This document shows, in pieces, positions 41,225 to 50,135 of a stretch of 64,000 nucleotides of DNA. A model generated the notes under the pieces. It saw only the letters and a program-made list of their open reading frames with translations. It was not told the DNA's origin and searched no databases. The stretch is from positions 62,001-126,000 of the forward strand of contig JBMNPT010000005.1 of the NCBI GenBank assembly GCA_050943735.1. Reading direction: 5' to 3'. The stretch's first letter is position 1, and each line of letters starts with the position of its first letter. The position numbers and the translations under genes are program-made. The DNA comes from JBMNPT01 sp050943735 (lineage in GTDB: Bacteria > Bacillota > Clostridia > Oscillospirales > RGIG577).

Positions 41225-41533
41225 ATGGTCACATATGAAACGGAAAAGGATAAGCTCATTCTGTTTTTGGCGGGCGAGGTGGATCACCACCGGGCGGGCC
41301 GGATGCGGGAGGAGATGGAGCAGTATGTGGAGCAATTTGGCTGCCAGCATCTGGTGTTGGATTTTTCCCGGGTTACCTTTATGGATAGTTCAGGCATTGG
41401 ACTGGCGCTGTCCCAGTACAAGAAAATGCGTGCGGCGGGCAGTACCATGGAGATTCGGGGTGCCAGAGGATACACCCGGCGGATCTTTGAACTGGCTGGC
41501 ATACCTGCGATGATACCATTTACCGATGCTTGA
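41225..41533 (+). CDS. spoIIAA: Anti-sigma F factor antagonist
   Basis: A 102-residue STAS-domain protein. The phosphorylation loop FMDSSGIGLALSQYK has the Ser pair at 55-56; Ser56 matches the phosphoserine of B. subtilis SpoIIAA. When unphosphorylated it frees sigma F from SpoIIAB in the forespore. It is the first gene of the three-gene operon, ATG 41225 after GGAGGCGGAACG. The gap of about 95 bases after folC could hold a sporulation promoter, but no clean sigma-H match is present. Confidence 0.95.
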   Translation: MVTYETEKDKLILFLAGEVDHHRAGRMREEMEQYVEQFGCQHLVLDFSRVTFMDSSGIGLALSQYKKMRAAGSTMEIRGARGYTRRIFELAGIPAMIPFTDA

Positions 41534-41544
41534 GGGGGGATACG

Positions 41545-41979
41545 ATGAAAGTGTTGAATGAGATGAAGATCACTTGCATGAGCAAGTCAGCCAATGAGGC
41601 GTTTGCCCGGGTGGCAGTGAGCAGCTTTGTGGCGCAGTTGGATCCTACGGTGGAGGAACTCACCGACATTCGTACTGCTGTATCGGAGGCGGTGACCAAT
41701 GCCATTGTACATGGGTATGGAAATGAATTGGGCATCATCACACTGCAGGTTCGCATTCTGGAAGATGCGGAAATTGAGGTGGTAATTCGGGATAAAGGCA
41801 AGGGCATGGAGGATGTGAAACAGGCCATGCAGCCTTTGTACACCACCTGTGAAACGGGAGAACGGGCCGGCATGGGCTTTACCATTATGGAGACTTTTAT
41901 GGATCGGCTGCGGGTGACCAGCCGGCCGGGCAAAGGTACGACGGTGCGGCTACGCAAGCGGCTGCGCCTGAAGGAGTAG
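41545..41979 (+). CDS. spoIIAB: Anti-sigma F factor / serine kinase
   Basis: A 144-residue GHKL-type kinase. The N box is IRTAVSEAVTNAIVHGYG, the G1 box IRDKGKGMEDV, and the G2 box ERAGMGFTIMETF. SpoIIAB binds and inhibits sigma F and phosphorylates SpoIIAA. It begins 11 bases after spoIIAA and ends 4 bases before sigF. The length matches the B. subtilis protein (146). Confidence 0.96.
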   Translation: MKVLNEMKITCMSKSANEAFARVAVSSFVAQLDPTVEELTDIRTAVSEAVTNAIVHGYGNELGIITLQVRILEDAEIEVVIRDKGKGMEDVKQAMQPLYTTCETGERAGMGFTIMETFMDRLRVTSRPGKGTTVRLRKRLRLKE

Positions 41980-41983
41980 TCCT

Positions 41984-42700
41984 ATGGCAGTACAGCAATT
42001 CCAGGATAACCAGACGTTGCTGCAGGCTATCCGGGAGGGAGATGAACAGGCGCGGGAGCGTCTGATTCAGCAGAACGCTCCGCTGGTATGGAGCATGGTG
42101 CGGCGGTTCCATGGAAGAGCGGAGGGAGAGGACCTGTTTCAAATCGGCTGCATTGGGCTGCTCAAAGCAGCGGAGCGGTTTGATGAAGGGTATGGAGTAC
42201 AGTTTTCCACCTATGCGGTGCCCATGATTCTGGGTGAAATCCGGCGTTTTTTGCGGGACGACGGACTGGTGAAGGTATCGCGGAAGCTCAAGGGCAGCGC
42301 AGCGCGGCTGATGCGGGCCCAGCGGGAGCTGGAGGCCCGATGGGGGAGGGAACCCACCCTCAGTGAAGCGGCGGCAGAAGCGGAGATGTCGGTGGAAGAG
42401 GCGGTGGAAGCATTGGAAGCCACCGCACCCTGTGAGTCGCTCAGCGGTGCCGGACAGGAGGGAATGTGGACGGTGGAAGAGCGGCTGGCGGCTCCCGGTG
42501 GAGAGGGAGATTGGGTGGAAAAAATGGCTCTCCGACAGGTGCTGGATCATCTGAGCCCGGAGGAGCAGATTTTGATTCGGCAGCGGTATTTTGGGGGACA
42601 GACCCAGAGTCAGGTGGCCAGGATTTTGCAGGTTTCTCAGGTGCAGATTTCACGCATGGAGCGCAGATTGCTCAAGAAATTGCGACAGCAGTTGGAATAA
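41984..42700 (+). CDS. sigF: RNA polymerase sporulation sigma factor F
   Basis: A 238-residue sigma-70 family protein. Region 2 contains GEDLFQIGCIGLLKAAERFD and the FSTYAVPMILGEIRRFLRDD core; region 3 follows, and region 4 ends QVARILQVSQVQISRMERRLLKKL. Sigma F is the first forespore-specific sigma factor. The operon order spoIIAA-spoIIAB-sigF is the usual one, but dacF and spoVA genes that often flank it are not present here. Confidence 0.96.
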   Translation: MAVQQFQDNQTLLQAIREGDEQARERLIQQNAPLVWSMVRRFHGRAEGEDLFQIGCIGLLKAAERFDEGYGVQFSTYAVPMILGEIRRFLRDDGLVKVSRKLKGSAARLMRAQRELEARWGREPTLSEAAAEAEMSVEEAVEALEATAPCESLSGAGQEGMWTVEERLAAPGGEGDWVEKMALRQVLDHLSPEEQILIRQRYFGGQTQSQVARILQVSQVQISRMERRLLKKLRQQLE

Positions 42701-42742
42701 TCAGCGGTTTATACAAAATTTCGCGTAAATCTTTTCCTTTCC

Positions 42743-42771
42743 TTGCCTTTCCTGCAAGTTTATAGTACAAT
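42743..42771 (+). promoter_or_regulatory. Promoter of putP
   Basis: TTGCCT (42743-42748), 17-base spacer, TACAAT (42766-42771), about 38 bases before the start. Confidence 0.65.
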
Positions 42772-42809
42772 TTTTTAGATAGATTGTAATTGGGGAGGCA
42801 AGGACGATT

Positions 42810-44306
42810 ATGAATCGACAGGAAATCATCTTAGTGGTGATCACGCTGTACATGGTGTTTATGCTGCTGATCGGTGTGTATTATTGCCGCAAGAGCAACA
42901 ACATTCACGATTATGCGCTGGGCGGCCGTAATTTGGGTCCATGGGTCACAGCGTTGAGTGCGCAGGCTTCGGATATGAGCGGATGGCTGCTGACCGGTTT
43001 GCCCGGGTTGGCCTATCTGTCGCTGGCCGGCTTTAAGGAGGCAGCCTGGACTGCCATTGGCCTGGCGGTGGGTACTTTGCTCAACTGGCTCATTGTGGGC
43101 AAGCGGCTGCGGAGTTATACTGAAATTGCTGGTAACTCAGTCACGTTGCCTGACTATCTGGAAAACCGTTTCCGGGATCGTTCTCGGATTTTGCGTGTGG
43201 CCACTGCGGCGGCTACAGTGGTGTTTTTCCTGATTTACACCTCTTCCATGTTTGTAACCGGTGCCAAGCTGTTCGCCACCATTTTTGGCCTGGAGTATTC
43301 TACCGCGCTGCTTATCAGTAGCTTAATCATTGTGTCATATACCTTCCTGGGCGGTTTTATGGCGGTGTGCATGACCGACTTTTTCCAGGGCATTCTGATG
43401 TTCTTCGGTGTACTGGTGGTACCCATTGTTGGGGCCATGTTGTCTGGCGGTTTCGGCGCCACCATGCAGGCCATTGATCCCGCTGCATGGCAGTTGTTCC
43501 CCACTGGAGACGGAACGGTTACTTGGGTGCTGATTGCATCTTCGCTGGCTTGGGGTTTGGGATATTTCGGACAGCCTCATATTCTGGCCCGTTTTATGGC
43601 CATTGACAAGCCCAGTGACATCAAGCCTGCCACCATTGTGGCCATGATTTGGGTGTCCATTTCGTTGTTCGCAGCGGTGATGGTGGGTGCAGTAGGTCGA
43701 GTATATCTGGCGGACGCTCCGCTGGCGGAGGGTGCGCACGAAACCATCTTTATGGTGCTGGTGAACAATATGTTCCCTGCGATTTTGGCCGGTGTACTGC
43801 TGTCCGCCATTATGGCGGCGGTGATGTCCACTGCGGATTCTCAGCTGTTGGTGACTTCCACTGTGTTGGCGGAAGATTTCTACAAAAATCTGATCCGTAA
43901 GAACGCAAGTGATAAGGAAGTGCTGTGGATCAGCCGGATTGGCGTGCTGGTGGTGTCTGTCATCGCTGTAGTGCTTGCCATGGACCCCAACAGTTCTATT
44001 TTCGGTATCGTCAGCTATGCCTGGGCTGGTTTGGGTGCCTCTTTTGGTCCCGCCGTGCTGGTATCTCTCTATTGGAAGCGCATGACCCGCCGGGGTGCTA
44101 TTGCCGGTGTAGTAGTGGGCGCTGTGGGTACCGTGGTATTCAACTGGCTGAAAACCAATGTGGGCGGTATTTTCTCCATCTATGAGCTGCTTCCTGCCTT
44201 TATTCTGGCGGTTGTGGTCATTGTGGTGGTATCGCTGCTGGATCAGGCTCCTCAGCAGGAAATCCAACAGGAATTTGATGCTGCAGTGGAGTTTTCCAAG
44301 AAGTGA
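42810..44306 (+). CDS. putP: Sodium/proline symporter
   Basis: A 498-residue protein with about 13 transmembrane helices, of the sodium:solute symporter family. Conserved parts include YALGGRNLGPWVTALSAQASDMSGW (read in two blocks), the sodium-site helix with DMSGWLLTGLPG, GYFGQPHILARFMAI, and AILAGVLLSAIMAAVMSTADSQLLV. These match PutP at full length. It imports proline with sodium. It stands alone between the sigF operon and two terminators. Confidence 0.94.
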   Translation: MNRQEIILVVITLYMVFMLLIGVYYCRKSNNIHDYALGGRNLGPWVTALSAQASDMSGWLLTGLPGLAYLSLAGFKEAAWTAIGLAVGTLLNWLIVGKRLRSYTEIAGNSVTLPDYLENRFRDRSRILRVATAAATVVFFLIYTSSMFVTGAKLFATIFGLEYSTALLISSLIIVSYTFLGGFMAVCMTDFFQGILMFFGVLVVPIVGAMLSGGFGATMQAIDPAAWQLFPTGDGTVTWVLIASSLAWGLGYFGQPHILARFMAIDKPSDIKPATIVAMIWVSISLFAAVMVGAVGRVYLADAPLAEGAHETIFMVLVNNMFPAILAGVLLSAIMAAVMSTADSQLLVTSTVLAEDFYKNLIRKNASDKEVLWISRIGVLVVSVIAVVLAMDPNSSIFGIVSYAWAGLGASFGPAVLVSLYWKRMTRRGAIAGVVVGAVGTVVFNWLKTNVGGIFSIYELLPAFILAVVVIVVVSLLDQAPQQEIQQEFDAAVEFSKK

Positions 44307-44315
44307 GAACATAAG

Positions 44316-44342
44316 AAAAGGACCCGGTTACGGGTCCTTTTT
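44316..44342 (+). terminator. Terminator after putP
   Basis: AAAAGGACCCG and CGGGTCCTTTTT form a perfect stem over a four-base loop, ending in T's. Confidence 0.9.
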
Positions 44343-44350
44343 ATTGCGTA

Positions 44351-44382
44351 AAAAAGGACTGCCGTTGGGCAGTCCTTTTCTT
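44351..44382 (-). terminator. Terminator of the CapA-like gene
   Basis: AAAAAGGACTGCC and GGCAGTCCTTTT form a stem over a four-base loop; on the minus strand it is followed by TTTTTT, directly after the CapA-like stop. Confidence 0.88.
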
Positions 44383-44385
44383 GTG

Positions 44386-45657
44386 TCAGGGTTTGGGGAA
44401 GATGTACCGATCCTGGATGTTTTCCAGAGGAACTTCCTGTCCCAGCAAAACCTTTGTGGTCTGGGTGTGAATCTTTTTGAGCCGGTCAATGTCCTGGCTG
44501 CGGATGGTGGCCTTTTCCTCTTCCGCGCCGGATACCAACATTTCATATACACTGCGGATTTTGAAATGCTGGGTGCCCTGAGCGGTTTTGAATTGCACCC
44601 AGGTGGGGGTGAAGGACACTTCTTCAATGGTGACCGGGCCGTCGTCCACCTGTTGTACTTCTACGTTGAGTAGTACGCCCGCGTTACGGGGGAAGGTCTC
44701 CTGGGCGGAGATGGCATTTCCCAGGGAATAGATGACAAATCCGGTGCGGGTGGAACCGTCCGCCTGGGGGATGTCCACATATTCCATGGGCTGAAGGACA
44801 TGGGGATGGCTGGCAAAGACGATATCGGCTCCCGCTTCCAGCATCATGTGGGCCTGGGCCTGGTAGGTGTCCCGGGCATAGGTTTCGTATTCCACACCCA
44901 TGTGGGGCATGACGATCACTAGCTCTGCACCCTGTTGGCGAGCCTTCTGAATATCAGAACGGATCAGGGATTCATCCAGCAGGTTGACCATATAGGGCTG
45001 TTCAACGGGCATGCCATTGGTACCATAAGTGTAGGACAAAATTGCGGTTTGAATGCCATTTACATCTCGCATGTAGATGGTATCCCGTTCTTCCTGGGAG
45101 CGGTAGGTCCCCACATGGTCCAGTCCCAGCTCGTCCAGCACATCCAGCGTACGCATAGCACCTTTGGTTCGTTTGTCCATGCAGTGATTGTTGGCAGTAC
45201 TGAGCACATCAAAGCCGGCATCTCGAATGGCAACCGCATAGGCGTCTGGGGTGCCGAAATTGGGGTAGCCGCTGTAGCCCAGTTCAGGGCCGCACAGGGT
45301 GGTTTCCAAATTTCCCAGCACCAGATCGGCTTGGTCGAAGTATTTTTTGACGTCTTCAAAGTTGTGGTGGAAATCATACTCACCGCCGCCGGTTCGTTTG
45401 GCGTCCAGCAACTGGTATTCATGTCCCATGAGGTCGCCGGTCACTGTGATACGGGCGGTATTGACCACCGGCTCTGGCGGAGCGGAGGGCTGGATACTCA
45501 CCGAGGGGATGGAGGGAATTTCAGGTGGAGACCCCGAGGTGGGGAGTCCATTCAGATAGGTGAGCAGCAGGGCGATGGCGGCTACAGCGGTCGCGGAGGA
45601 GAAAAGAGTCACCAGTCCCAGAGAGGATTTGTGTTTTTTCTGAGCACGTCTGGCCAT
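44386..45657 (-). CDS. CapA/YwtB-like metallophosphatase-fold protein
   Basis: A 423-residue exported protein. A basic head (MARRAQKKHKSS) and one hydrophobic helix (about 13-33) anchor it; a proline/serine-rich linker (SGSPPEIPSIPSVSIQPSAPP in parts) follows. The catalytic domain has TVTGDLMGHE, LVLGNLETTLCG, STANNHCMDK, VIVMPHMGVEY and FASHPHVLQPM, the metal-binding set of the PGA_cap (CapA) family. Named for poly-gamma-glutamate capsule synthesis, but no capBCD genes are present, so an envelope phosphoesterase-like role is safer. ATG 45657 follows AAGGAGAG. Confidence 0.9.
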   Translation of the reverse strand: MARRAQKKHKSSLGLVTLFSSATAVAAIALLLTYLNGLPTSGSPPEIPSIPSVSIQPSAPPEPVVNTARITVTGDLMGHEYQLLDAKRTGGGEYDFHHNFEDVKKYFDQADLVLGNLETTLCGPELGYSGYPNFGTPDAYAVAIRDAGFDVLSTANNHCMDKRTKGAMRTLDVLDELGLDHVGTYRSQEERDTIYMRDVNGIQTAILSYTYGTNGMPVEQPYMVNLLDESLIRSDIQKARQQGAELVIVMPHMGVEYETYARDTYQAQAHMMLEAGADIVFASHPHVLQPMEYVDIPQADGSTRTGFVIYSLGNAISAQETFPRNAGVLLNVEVQQVDDGPVTIEEVSFTPTWVQFKTAQGTQHFKIRSVYEMLVSGAEEEKATIRSQDIDRLKKIHTQTTKVLLGQEVPLENIQDRYIFPKP

Positions 45658-45748
45658 AGAAAACTCTCCTTGGTTGATTTTTCAAATATTATACCATACG
45701 GGCGGGGAAAAGAGAAGGGTGAAGAAAAAAGTCGGAGGGGCGGGTTTC

Positions 45749-45776
45749 TTGACATCCGTCTTTCATGGGGTATAAT
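45749..45776 (+). promoter_or_regulatory. Promoter of the second GT2 module
   Basis: TTGACA (45749-45754), 16-base spacer, TATAAT (45771-45776), divergent from the CapA-like gene, whose own TATAAT-like box is on the minus strand near 45690. Confidence 0.85.
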
Positions 45777-45825
45777 AAATAAAGATATAGTGGAATACTG
45801 CGGCAAAATGGAGGAACGTTCCCTT

Positions 45826-46578
45826 ATGAAGATTTCACTGGTGATACCGGCCTATAATGAACAGAGCATCATAGCGGATACCATACAGACAGTGGAAAAG
45901 GCATTGATCCAGTTGAGTCCGGATTATGAAATTGTGGTAGTGGATGATGGAAGCCAGGATGACACTGCGGGAGAAGTGGAACGTTTGCAGGCCAAACGTC
46001 CGGACAGCCGGCTTCGGCTGGTGAGTTATCAGCCCAATCGGGGCAAGGGATGCGCAGTGCGCACTGGGATTCTGGAAGCGCAGGGAGATGTGATTTTCTG
46101 TACCGACGCGGATCTGGCCTACGGTGTGGCAGTGCTGGCGCCCATGCTGCAAAGACTGCAGCGGGAAAACGCAGATTTGGTGATTGGCTCCCGCCGACTG
46201 GACCACAACGGATATCGGGATTATCCGCCGCTGCGGCTGTTGGCGTCCCGGTGTTTTGGCATGGTTTCTTTTTTGGCGTCGGGCCTTCCCTATGACACCC
46301 AGTGCGGGATCAAGGGATACCGCAGAGAGGCGGGACAGGCCATTTTCCGCCGTTGCCGGACGGATGGATTTGCCTATGATTTTGAAGTGCTGCTGCTGGC
46401 CAGCCAGCTGGGATTTCGGGTGACACAGATGCCGGTCCGGGTGATTCGGCATCGGGATTCCAAAGTAAATGTGCTGCAGGATAGCCTGCGCATCTTGCGG
46501 GATATGGTGTCCATTCGAAGCCGGCTGTTGCGGGAAGCAAAAAAGGGGGATGGGCATGAAGGAGAAAATCATCCGTAA
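45826..46578 (+). CDS. GT2 polyprenyl-phosphate glycosyltransferase (module 2)
   Basis: A 250-residue soluble GT-A enzyme, paralogous to that at 21628. It has KISLVIPAYNEQSII, EIVVVDDGSQDD, YQPNRGKGCAVRTGIL, FCTDADLAYGVAVL, DTQCGIKGYRRE and GFAYDFEVLLLASQ. Like module 1 it lacks C-terminal helices. It would charge polyprenyl phosphate with a sugar at the inner membrane face. ATG 45826 is used (GGAGG 11 bases upstream), with an in-frame ATG at 45808 as an alternative. It overlaps the next gene by 23 bases. Confidence 0.9.
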   Translation: MKISLVIPAYNEQSIIADTIQTVEKALIQLSPDYEIVVVDDGSQDDTAGEVERLQAKRPDSRLRLVSYQPNRGKGCAVRTGILEAQGDVIFCTDADLAYGVAVLAPMLQRLQRENADLVIGSRRLDHNGYRDYPPLRLLASRCFGMVSFLASGLPYDTQCGIKGYRREAGQAIFRRCRTDGFAYDFEVLLLASQLGFRVTQMPVRVIRHRDSKVNVLQDSLRILRDMVSIRSRLLREAKKGDGHEGENHP

Positions 46579-48196
46579 ATGGATTGCCAGAGCGCCGCTG
46601 TTTTTCCTTTTGTGGGGATTCATAGCAGTGCGGTATTGCTACTACGGTTTTCACTATTTTCCCCAATTGGATGATTATATTCAATACCACAATTACGCAG
46701 CGTATCATCCCGATTTGTGGGGACTGATAGAGCAGTTGGGGCTGCTGGCCGCGCGGCCGCTGGCAGGCCTGATGGACCTTTTTGTATGGAGTCCACTTTT
46801 TCAGGAGATGATTGTAGGTGTGTGGCTGATCGCTCTGCTGCATGCCGCTTCCGCTATGCTCTTTCGGCGGGTATGGGCCCGTTATTTTGGGACCGGTACG
46901 CTGTTTTTGGTGCTATACGCGCTGCTGCCGCTGGGGATGGAAGGGACCTATTGGATGTCTGCTTCCACTCGGGTGGTATGCAGTTTGTTTTTTGTTTCAT
47001 TGTCTATGGCCTGCTTTCAGTATTGGTGTCAGCAGGGCCGTAAACGGTGGCTTGTGGCGTATGTCATTGCCCAACTGCTTTCCTATGGCTTCTATGAACA
47101 GGGGCTGGTGTTGGGCATTACCGGAGTTTGTCTGGTGGCGCTGCTGGAATTGCGTCGGGGGCAAAAACGTGCCTGGTGGGGAGCCTGCACCTTTTTGAAT
47201 GTGGCCATTTACGGAGGTTTTACCCGTATTTTTTCACAGAGTGCGCTCTACGGAGGCCGTACAGTCCTCATGCTGCCGGGTGAAGAGGGATATTGGTCTG
47301 TCTTTGTGCCCCGGGTGCTGGAGCAGTTTCGCTTAGCGTTTTGGGACGGTTTCTGGGCCACACTGGTCACTGGTACACGCAGAGGGCTAGCATTCCTGGC
47401 CAGCGATGGCAACTGGTTGTATCTGGCAGTGGTGGCAGTGCTCTGCTGCGGACTGATATGGGCATCCCGACTCACAGAACGGGGACGCAGACATCCGTTG
47501 ACTGCCCTGCTGGTAGGGGGCTTGATGGCGCTGGCACCTGTGACACCCTTTTTGGTGCTGGCCAATCCATGGTTTTCTCTGCGGGGAACGGTCCCCTCTT
47601 TTTGTGGGCTGGCTTTGATGGTAGATACACTGTGGGGGATTGTGGCGGCGCGCCTGCCCAAAGGACAGTGGGTGGAACAGGGAACAGCGGCGGTACTGGC
47701 CGGTGTTTTCTGTGTGGCGTCGGTGAGTGAGCTGCACGATTACCGGGCTACCTGGCATGCAGACCAGCAGGTGGTGCGGACCATTTGCATGGAGCTTAAC
47801 AATGGCAGAGGGTATGAAAAACAGCAGCGTGTGGGAGTGCTGGGGATGGAAGATACCTTCCTACCGGAACAGAATTTCTATTATCACGAGCACATCCATG
47901 GCGTCACCGAGAGCTGGTGGGCGTTGACGGGAGCTTGTGCCTGTGTCAGCGGCAATGGGGATTTCCCGGAGGTGGTGCCGCTGCCCGAGGCAGAGGTGCT
48001 GTACAGCTATGAACAGGAGCAGTATCGTCTCAGCGGATTGGAGGAGTTGTATCTGTATCAGGCGGGACGGCTGATTCCGCTGACCATGGAGCCGGTGGGA
48101 GAAGAGACATACCGGTTGTTGTGGCCGGACGGAACCCTGTATGCCGAAACCTGGGAACAGGATGGAGTGGGATATATGCAGTTGGCGGAGAATTGA
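46556..48196 (+). CDS. Large multi-pass membrane protein, GT-C-like (module 2)
   Basis: A 546-residue protein with roughly ten transmembrane helices (to about residue 405) and a C-terminal extracytoplasmic domain. An early acidic pair in FPQLDDYIQYHNY sits in the first outer loop, the place of the catalytic acidic residue in GT-C enzymes; EGTYWMSASTRVVCSLFF parallels the module 1 protein. It probably transfers a lipid-linked sugar to a surface polymer, but the acceptor is unknown. ATG 46556 with AGGGGG upstream lies within the end of the GT2 gene. Confidence 0.75.
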   Translation: MKEKIIRKWIARAPLFFLLWGFIAVRYCYYGFHYFPQLDDYIQYHNYAAYHPDLWGLIEQLGLLAARPLAGLMDLFVWSPLFQEMIVGVWLIALLHAASAMLFRRVWARYFGTGTLFLVLYALLPLGMEGTYWMSASTRVVCSLFFVSLSMACFQYWCQQGRKRWLVAYVIAQLLSYGFYEQGLVLGITGVCLVALLELRRGQKRAWWGACTFLNVAIYGGFTRIFSQSALYGGRTVLMLPGEEGYWSVFVPRVLEQFRLAFWDGFWATLVTGTRRGLAFLASDGNWLYLAVVAVLCCGLIWASRLTERGRRHPLTALLVGGLMALAPVTPFLVLANPWFSLRGTVPSFCGLALMVDTLWGIVAARLPKGQWVEQGTAAVLAGVFCVASVSELHDYRATWHADQQVVRTICMELNNGRGYEKQQRVGVLGMEDTFLPEQNFYYHEHIHGVTESWWALTGACACVSGNGDFPEVVPLPEAEVLYSYEQEQYRLSGLEELYLYQAGRLIPLTMEPVGEETYRLLWPDGTLYAETWEQDGVGYMQLAEN

Positions 48197-48205
48197 GGAG
48201 ATGGG

Positions 48206-48619
48206 ATGAAAGAAAGGATTTTACGGCTGATTGAGCTGTTTGACATACGAAAATTTCTCAAGTTTGGCACCATAGGGGTGCTCAATACACTGGTGGATCT
48301 GGCGGCCTATTATGTGCTGCAGAAGGGCTTTGGCATTGACCCGTACATCTCTCAGGTGGGATCATTTCTCATTGCCGCACTCAATAGCTTTTTGTTCAAT
48401 AAATTCTGGACCTTTGAGAAGAGAAATCCGGTGACTACCAAAGAGGCAGTGCGGTATCTGTGCACCAATGCGGGATATCTGCTCTGTTCGCTGTGTATTA
48501 TGCGGTTGCTCATCGGAGGGCTGCAGCTGGACCCGTTCGTGGCGAAATTCCCCACTGCGGCGGTGATGGTGTTGTTCAATTACCTCATGGCGAAATTTTG
48601 GGTGTTTTCGGATAAATAA
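48206..48619 (+). CDS. GtrA-family membrane protein
   Basis: A 137-residue protein with four transmembrane helices. It begins IRKFLKFGTIGVLNTLVDLAAYYVL in family style, with SFLIAALNSFLFNKFWTF after the second helix and FNYLMAKFWVF at the end. GtrA proteins are thought to flip polyprenyl-phosphate sugars made by GtrB-like GT2 enzymes. It ends the module 2 transcription unit at a terminator. Confidence 0.92.
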   Translation: MKERILRLIELFDIRKFLKFGTIGVLNTLVDLAAYYVLQKGFGIDPYISQVGSFLIAALNSFLFNKFWTFEKRNPVTTKEAVRYLCTNAGYLLCSLCIMRLLIGGLQLDPFVAKFPTAAVMVLFNYLMAKFWVFSDK

Positions 48620-48627
48620 TAGAGGAG

Positions 48628-48652
48628 AAAGGCGGTGTAAACCGCCTTTTTT
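48628..48652 (+). terminator. Terminator after the GtrA gene
   Basis: AAAGGCGGT and ACCGCCTTT stem over a four-base loop followed by T's. Confidence 0.85.
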
Positions 48653-48675
48653 GCGGGAAGGGAGCGTGAAGAGTG

Positions 48676-49947
48676 ATGCGAATCTGGAGAGCCAATCTGG
48701 TATTCACCAGCCAGCCCCAGCGGTTTGACTGCATCGAGAGAGGATATCTGGTGGAAGAGGAAGGGATCATCCGCTATGTGGGTGCCCAATTGCCCAGTCG
48801 GTGGCAGGAACTGCCGGTGGAGGATTTGGGAGAGGCACTGATGATTCCGGGATTTGTGGATGTGCATGTGCATGCCCCTCAGCTGCCCAATCAGGGAGTG
48901 GGGCTGGATGAAGAATTGCTGCCCTGGCTGGAAAAGCATACCTTTCCCATGGAGAGCCGTTTTTCTGATTTGGAATTTGCGGAAAAGTGTTATCGCAGAT
49001 TTGCCCGGGAGCTGATTCGTCAGGGAACCACCCGGGTGGTGGTGTTTGGCACCATCCATCAGGAGGCCACTCTTTTGCTGGCCCAGGTGCTGCGGGAAGC
49101 GGGATTGGGCGCCTACGTGGGTCGGGTTAACATGGATCGGAACTGTCCGGAGGAGCTTCGGGAGGATACCCGGCGATCTCTGGAGCAAACGGAGGAATTC
49201 CTGTGGCGCTGCCGCGATCCCCGGGGGATGGTAAAGCCCATTCTGACGCCTCGGTTTGTCCCCAGTACCACTCCCCAGCTGATGGAGGGACTGGGACGGT
49301 TGGCGCAGCGATATCAGGTGCCGGTGCAGTCTCATTTGTGTGAGAATCGGTCGGAAGTGGAATGGGTGGCCAGCCTGCATCCGGAGATTCCCACTTTTGC
49401 GCAGGTATATGAGCGGTACGGGTTGATGCCGGAAGGGCGCACCATCATGGCCCACTGCATTTATCTCAAGCCGGAGGAACAACGGCTGCTGGCGGAGAAA
49501 AAGGTGTTGGTGGCCCATTGTCCTCAGTCCAACACCGACCTAGCCAGCGGAATGATGCCGCTGCGGCGATGGCTGAACCAAGGCCTACGGGTGGGGTTGG
49601 GCAGCGATGTGGCAGGAGGCCACAGCCTGTCCATGATGCGTCAGTTGGTGGACGCAGTGGGAATTTCCAAACTTCGGTGGGTGGAGGCGCCGGAGGAGCG
49701 ATTCCTGACGCTCAGCGAAGCGTTTTACCTGGCTACCAAGGGAGGCGGCGCCTGGTTTGGCCGGGTGGGCAGTCTGGAAGAGGGATACGCTATGGACGCA
49801 CTGGTACTGCGGGAGCAGGAAGAACCGCTGGTAAAGCGTTCACCGATGGAACGGTTGGAACAGTTGCTCTATACTGGGGATGATCGAAATATTGAACGTC
49901 GGATCATAGCAGGCAGAGAAGTGCAAGAAAATTTTGAAAAAATTTGA
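48676..49947 (+). CDS. guaD: Guanine deaminase
   Basis: A 423-residue amidohydrolase. It has the metal site FVDVHVHAPQLPNQGVG, VGRVNMDRNCPEE, the QSHLCENRSEVEW histidine/glutamate block, MAHCIYLKPEE and AHCPQSNTDLASG, then LGSDVAGGHSLSM with the metal-binding Asp. These are the guanine deaminase subset of the family. It converts guanine to xanthine and ammonia for purine salvage or catabolism. ATG 48676 is preceded by an in-frame GTG three bases earlier. Confidence 0.92.
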   Translation: MRIWRANLVFTSQPQRFDCIERGYLVEEEGIIRYVGAQLPSRWQELPVEDLGEALMIPGFVDVHVHAPQLPNQGVGLDEELLPWLEKHTFPMESRFSDLEFAEKCYRRFARELIRQGTTRVVVFGTIHQEATLLLAQVLREAGLGAYVGRVNMDRNCPEELREDTRRSLEQTEEFLWRCRDPRGMVKPILTPRFVPSTTPQLMEGLGRLAQRYQVPVQSHLCENRSEVEWVASLHPEIPTFAQVYERYGLMPEGRTIMAHCIYLKPEEQRLLAEKKVLVAHCPQSNTDLASGMMPLRRWLNQGLRVGLGSDVAGGHSLSMMRQLVDAVGISKLRWVEAPEERFLTLSEAFYLATKGGGAWFGRVGSLEEGYAMDALVLREQEEPLVKRSPMERLEQLLYTGDDRNIERRIIAGREVQENFEKI

Positions 49948-49955
49948 AAAATTCC

Positions 49956-49984
49956 TTGACAATTGGGTAAAAATTGTATAAGAT
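49956..49984 (+). promoter_or_regulatory. Promoter of tRNA-Gln
   Basis: TTGACA (49956-49961), 17-base spacer, TAAGAT (49979-49984), 30 bases before the tRNA. Confidence 0.7.
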
Positions 49985-50014
49985 AATTCTCGTGCTCTAT
50001 GTGAGCAGCAAAAT

Positions 50015-50088
50015 TGCCCGATTGTGTAATGGTAGCACAGCAGACTCTGACTCTGTCAGTCTGGGTTCGAATCCTAGTCGGGCAGCCA
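50015..50088 (+). tRNA. tRNA-Gln (anticodon CTG)
   Basis: A 74-base cloverleaf folds by eye: acceptor TGCCCGA/TCGGGCA, D-arm GTG..CAC, anticodon stem GCAGA/TCTGT with loop CTCTGAC (anticodon CTG at 50047-50049), T-arm CTGGG TTCGAAT CCTAG, discriminator G and an encoded CCA. The CTG anticodon reads CAG. It has its own promoter and terminator. Confidence 0.95.
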
Positions 50089-50091
50089 TAC

Positions 50092-50128
50092 AAAAAGCGA
50101 CTTGATTGATCAAGTCGCTTTTATTTTT
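50092..50128. terminator. Terminator after tRNA-Gln
   Basis: AAAAGCGACTTGA and TCAAGTCGCTTTT form a perfect 13-bp stem over a four-base loop, followed by ATTTTT; it may also serve the BofC-like gene from the other side. Confidence 0.9.
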
Positions 50129-50135
50129 GTACGGA

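Noticed and set aside
44386..45657. Poly-gamma-glutamate capsule locus
   Set aside because: Only the CapA-like gene is present; capB, capC and capD are absent, so a capsule pathway is not supported.
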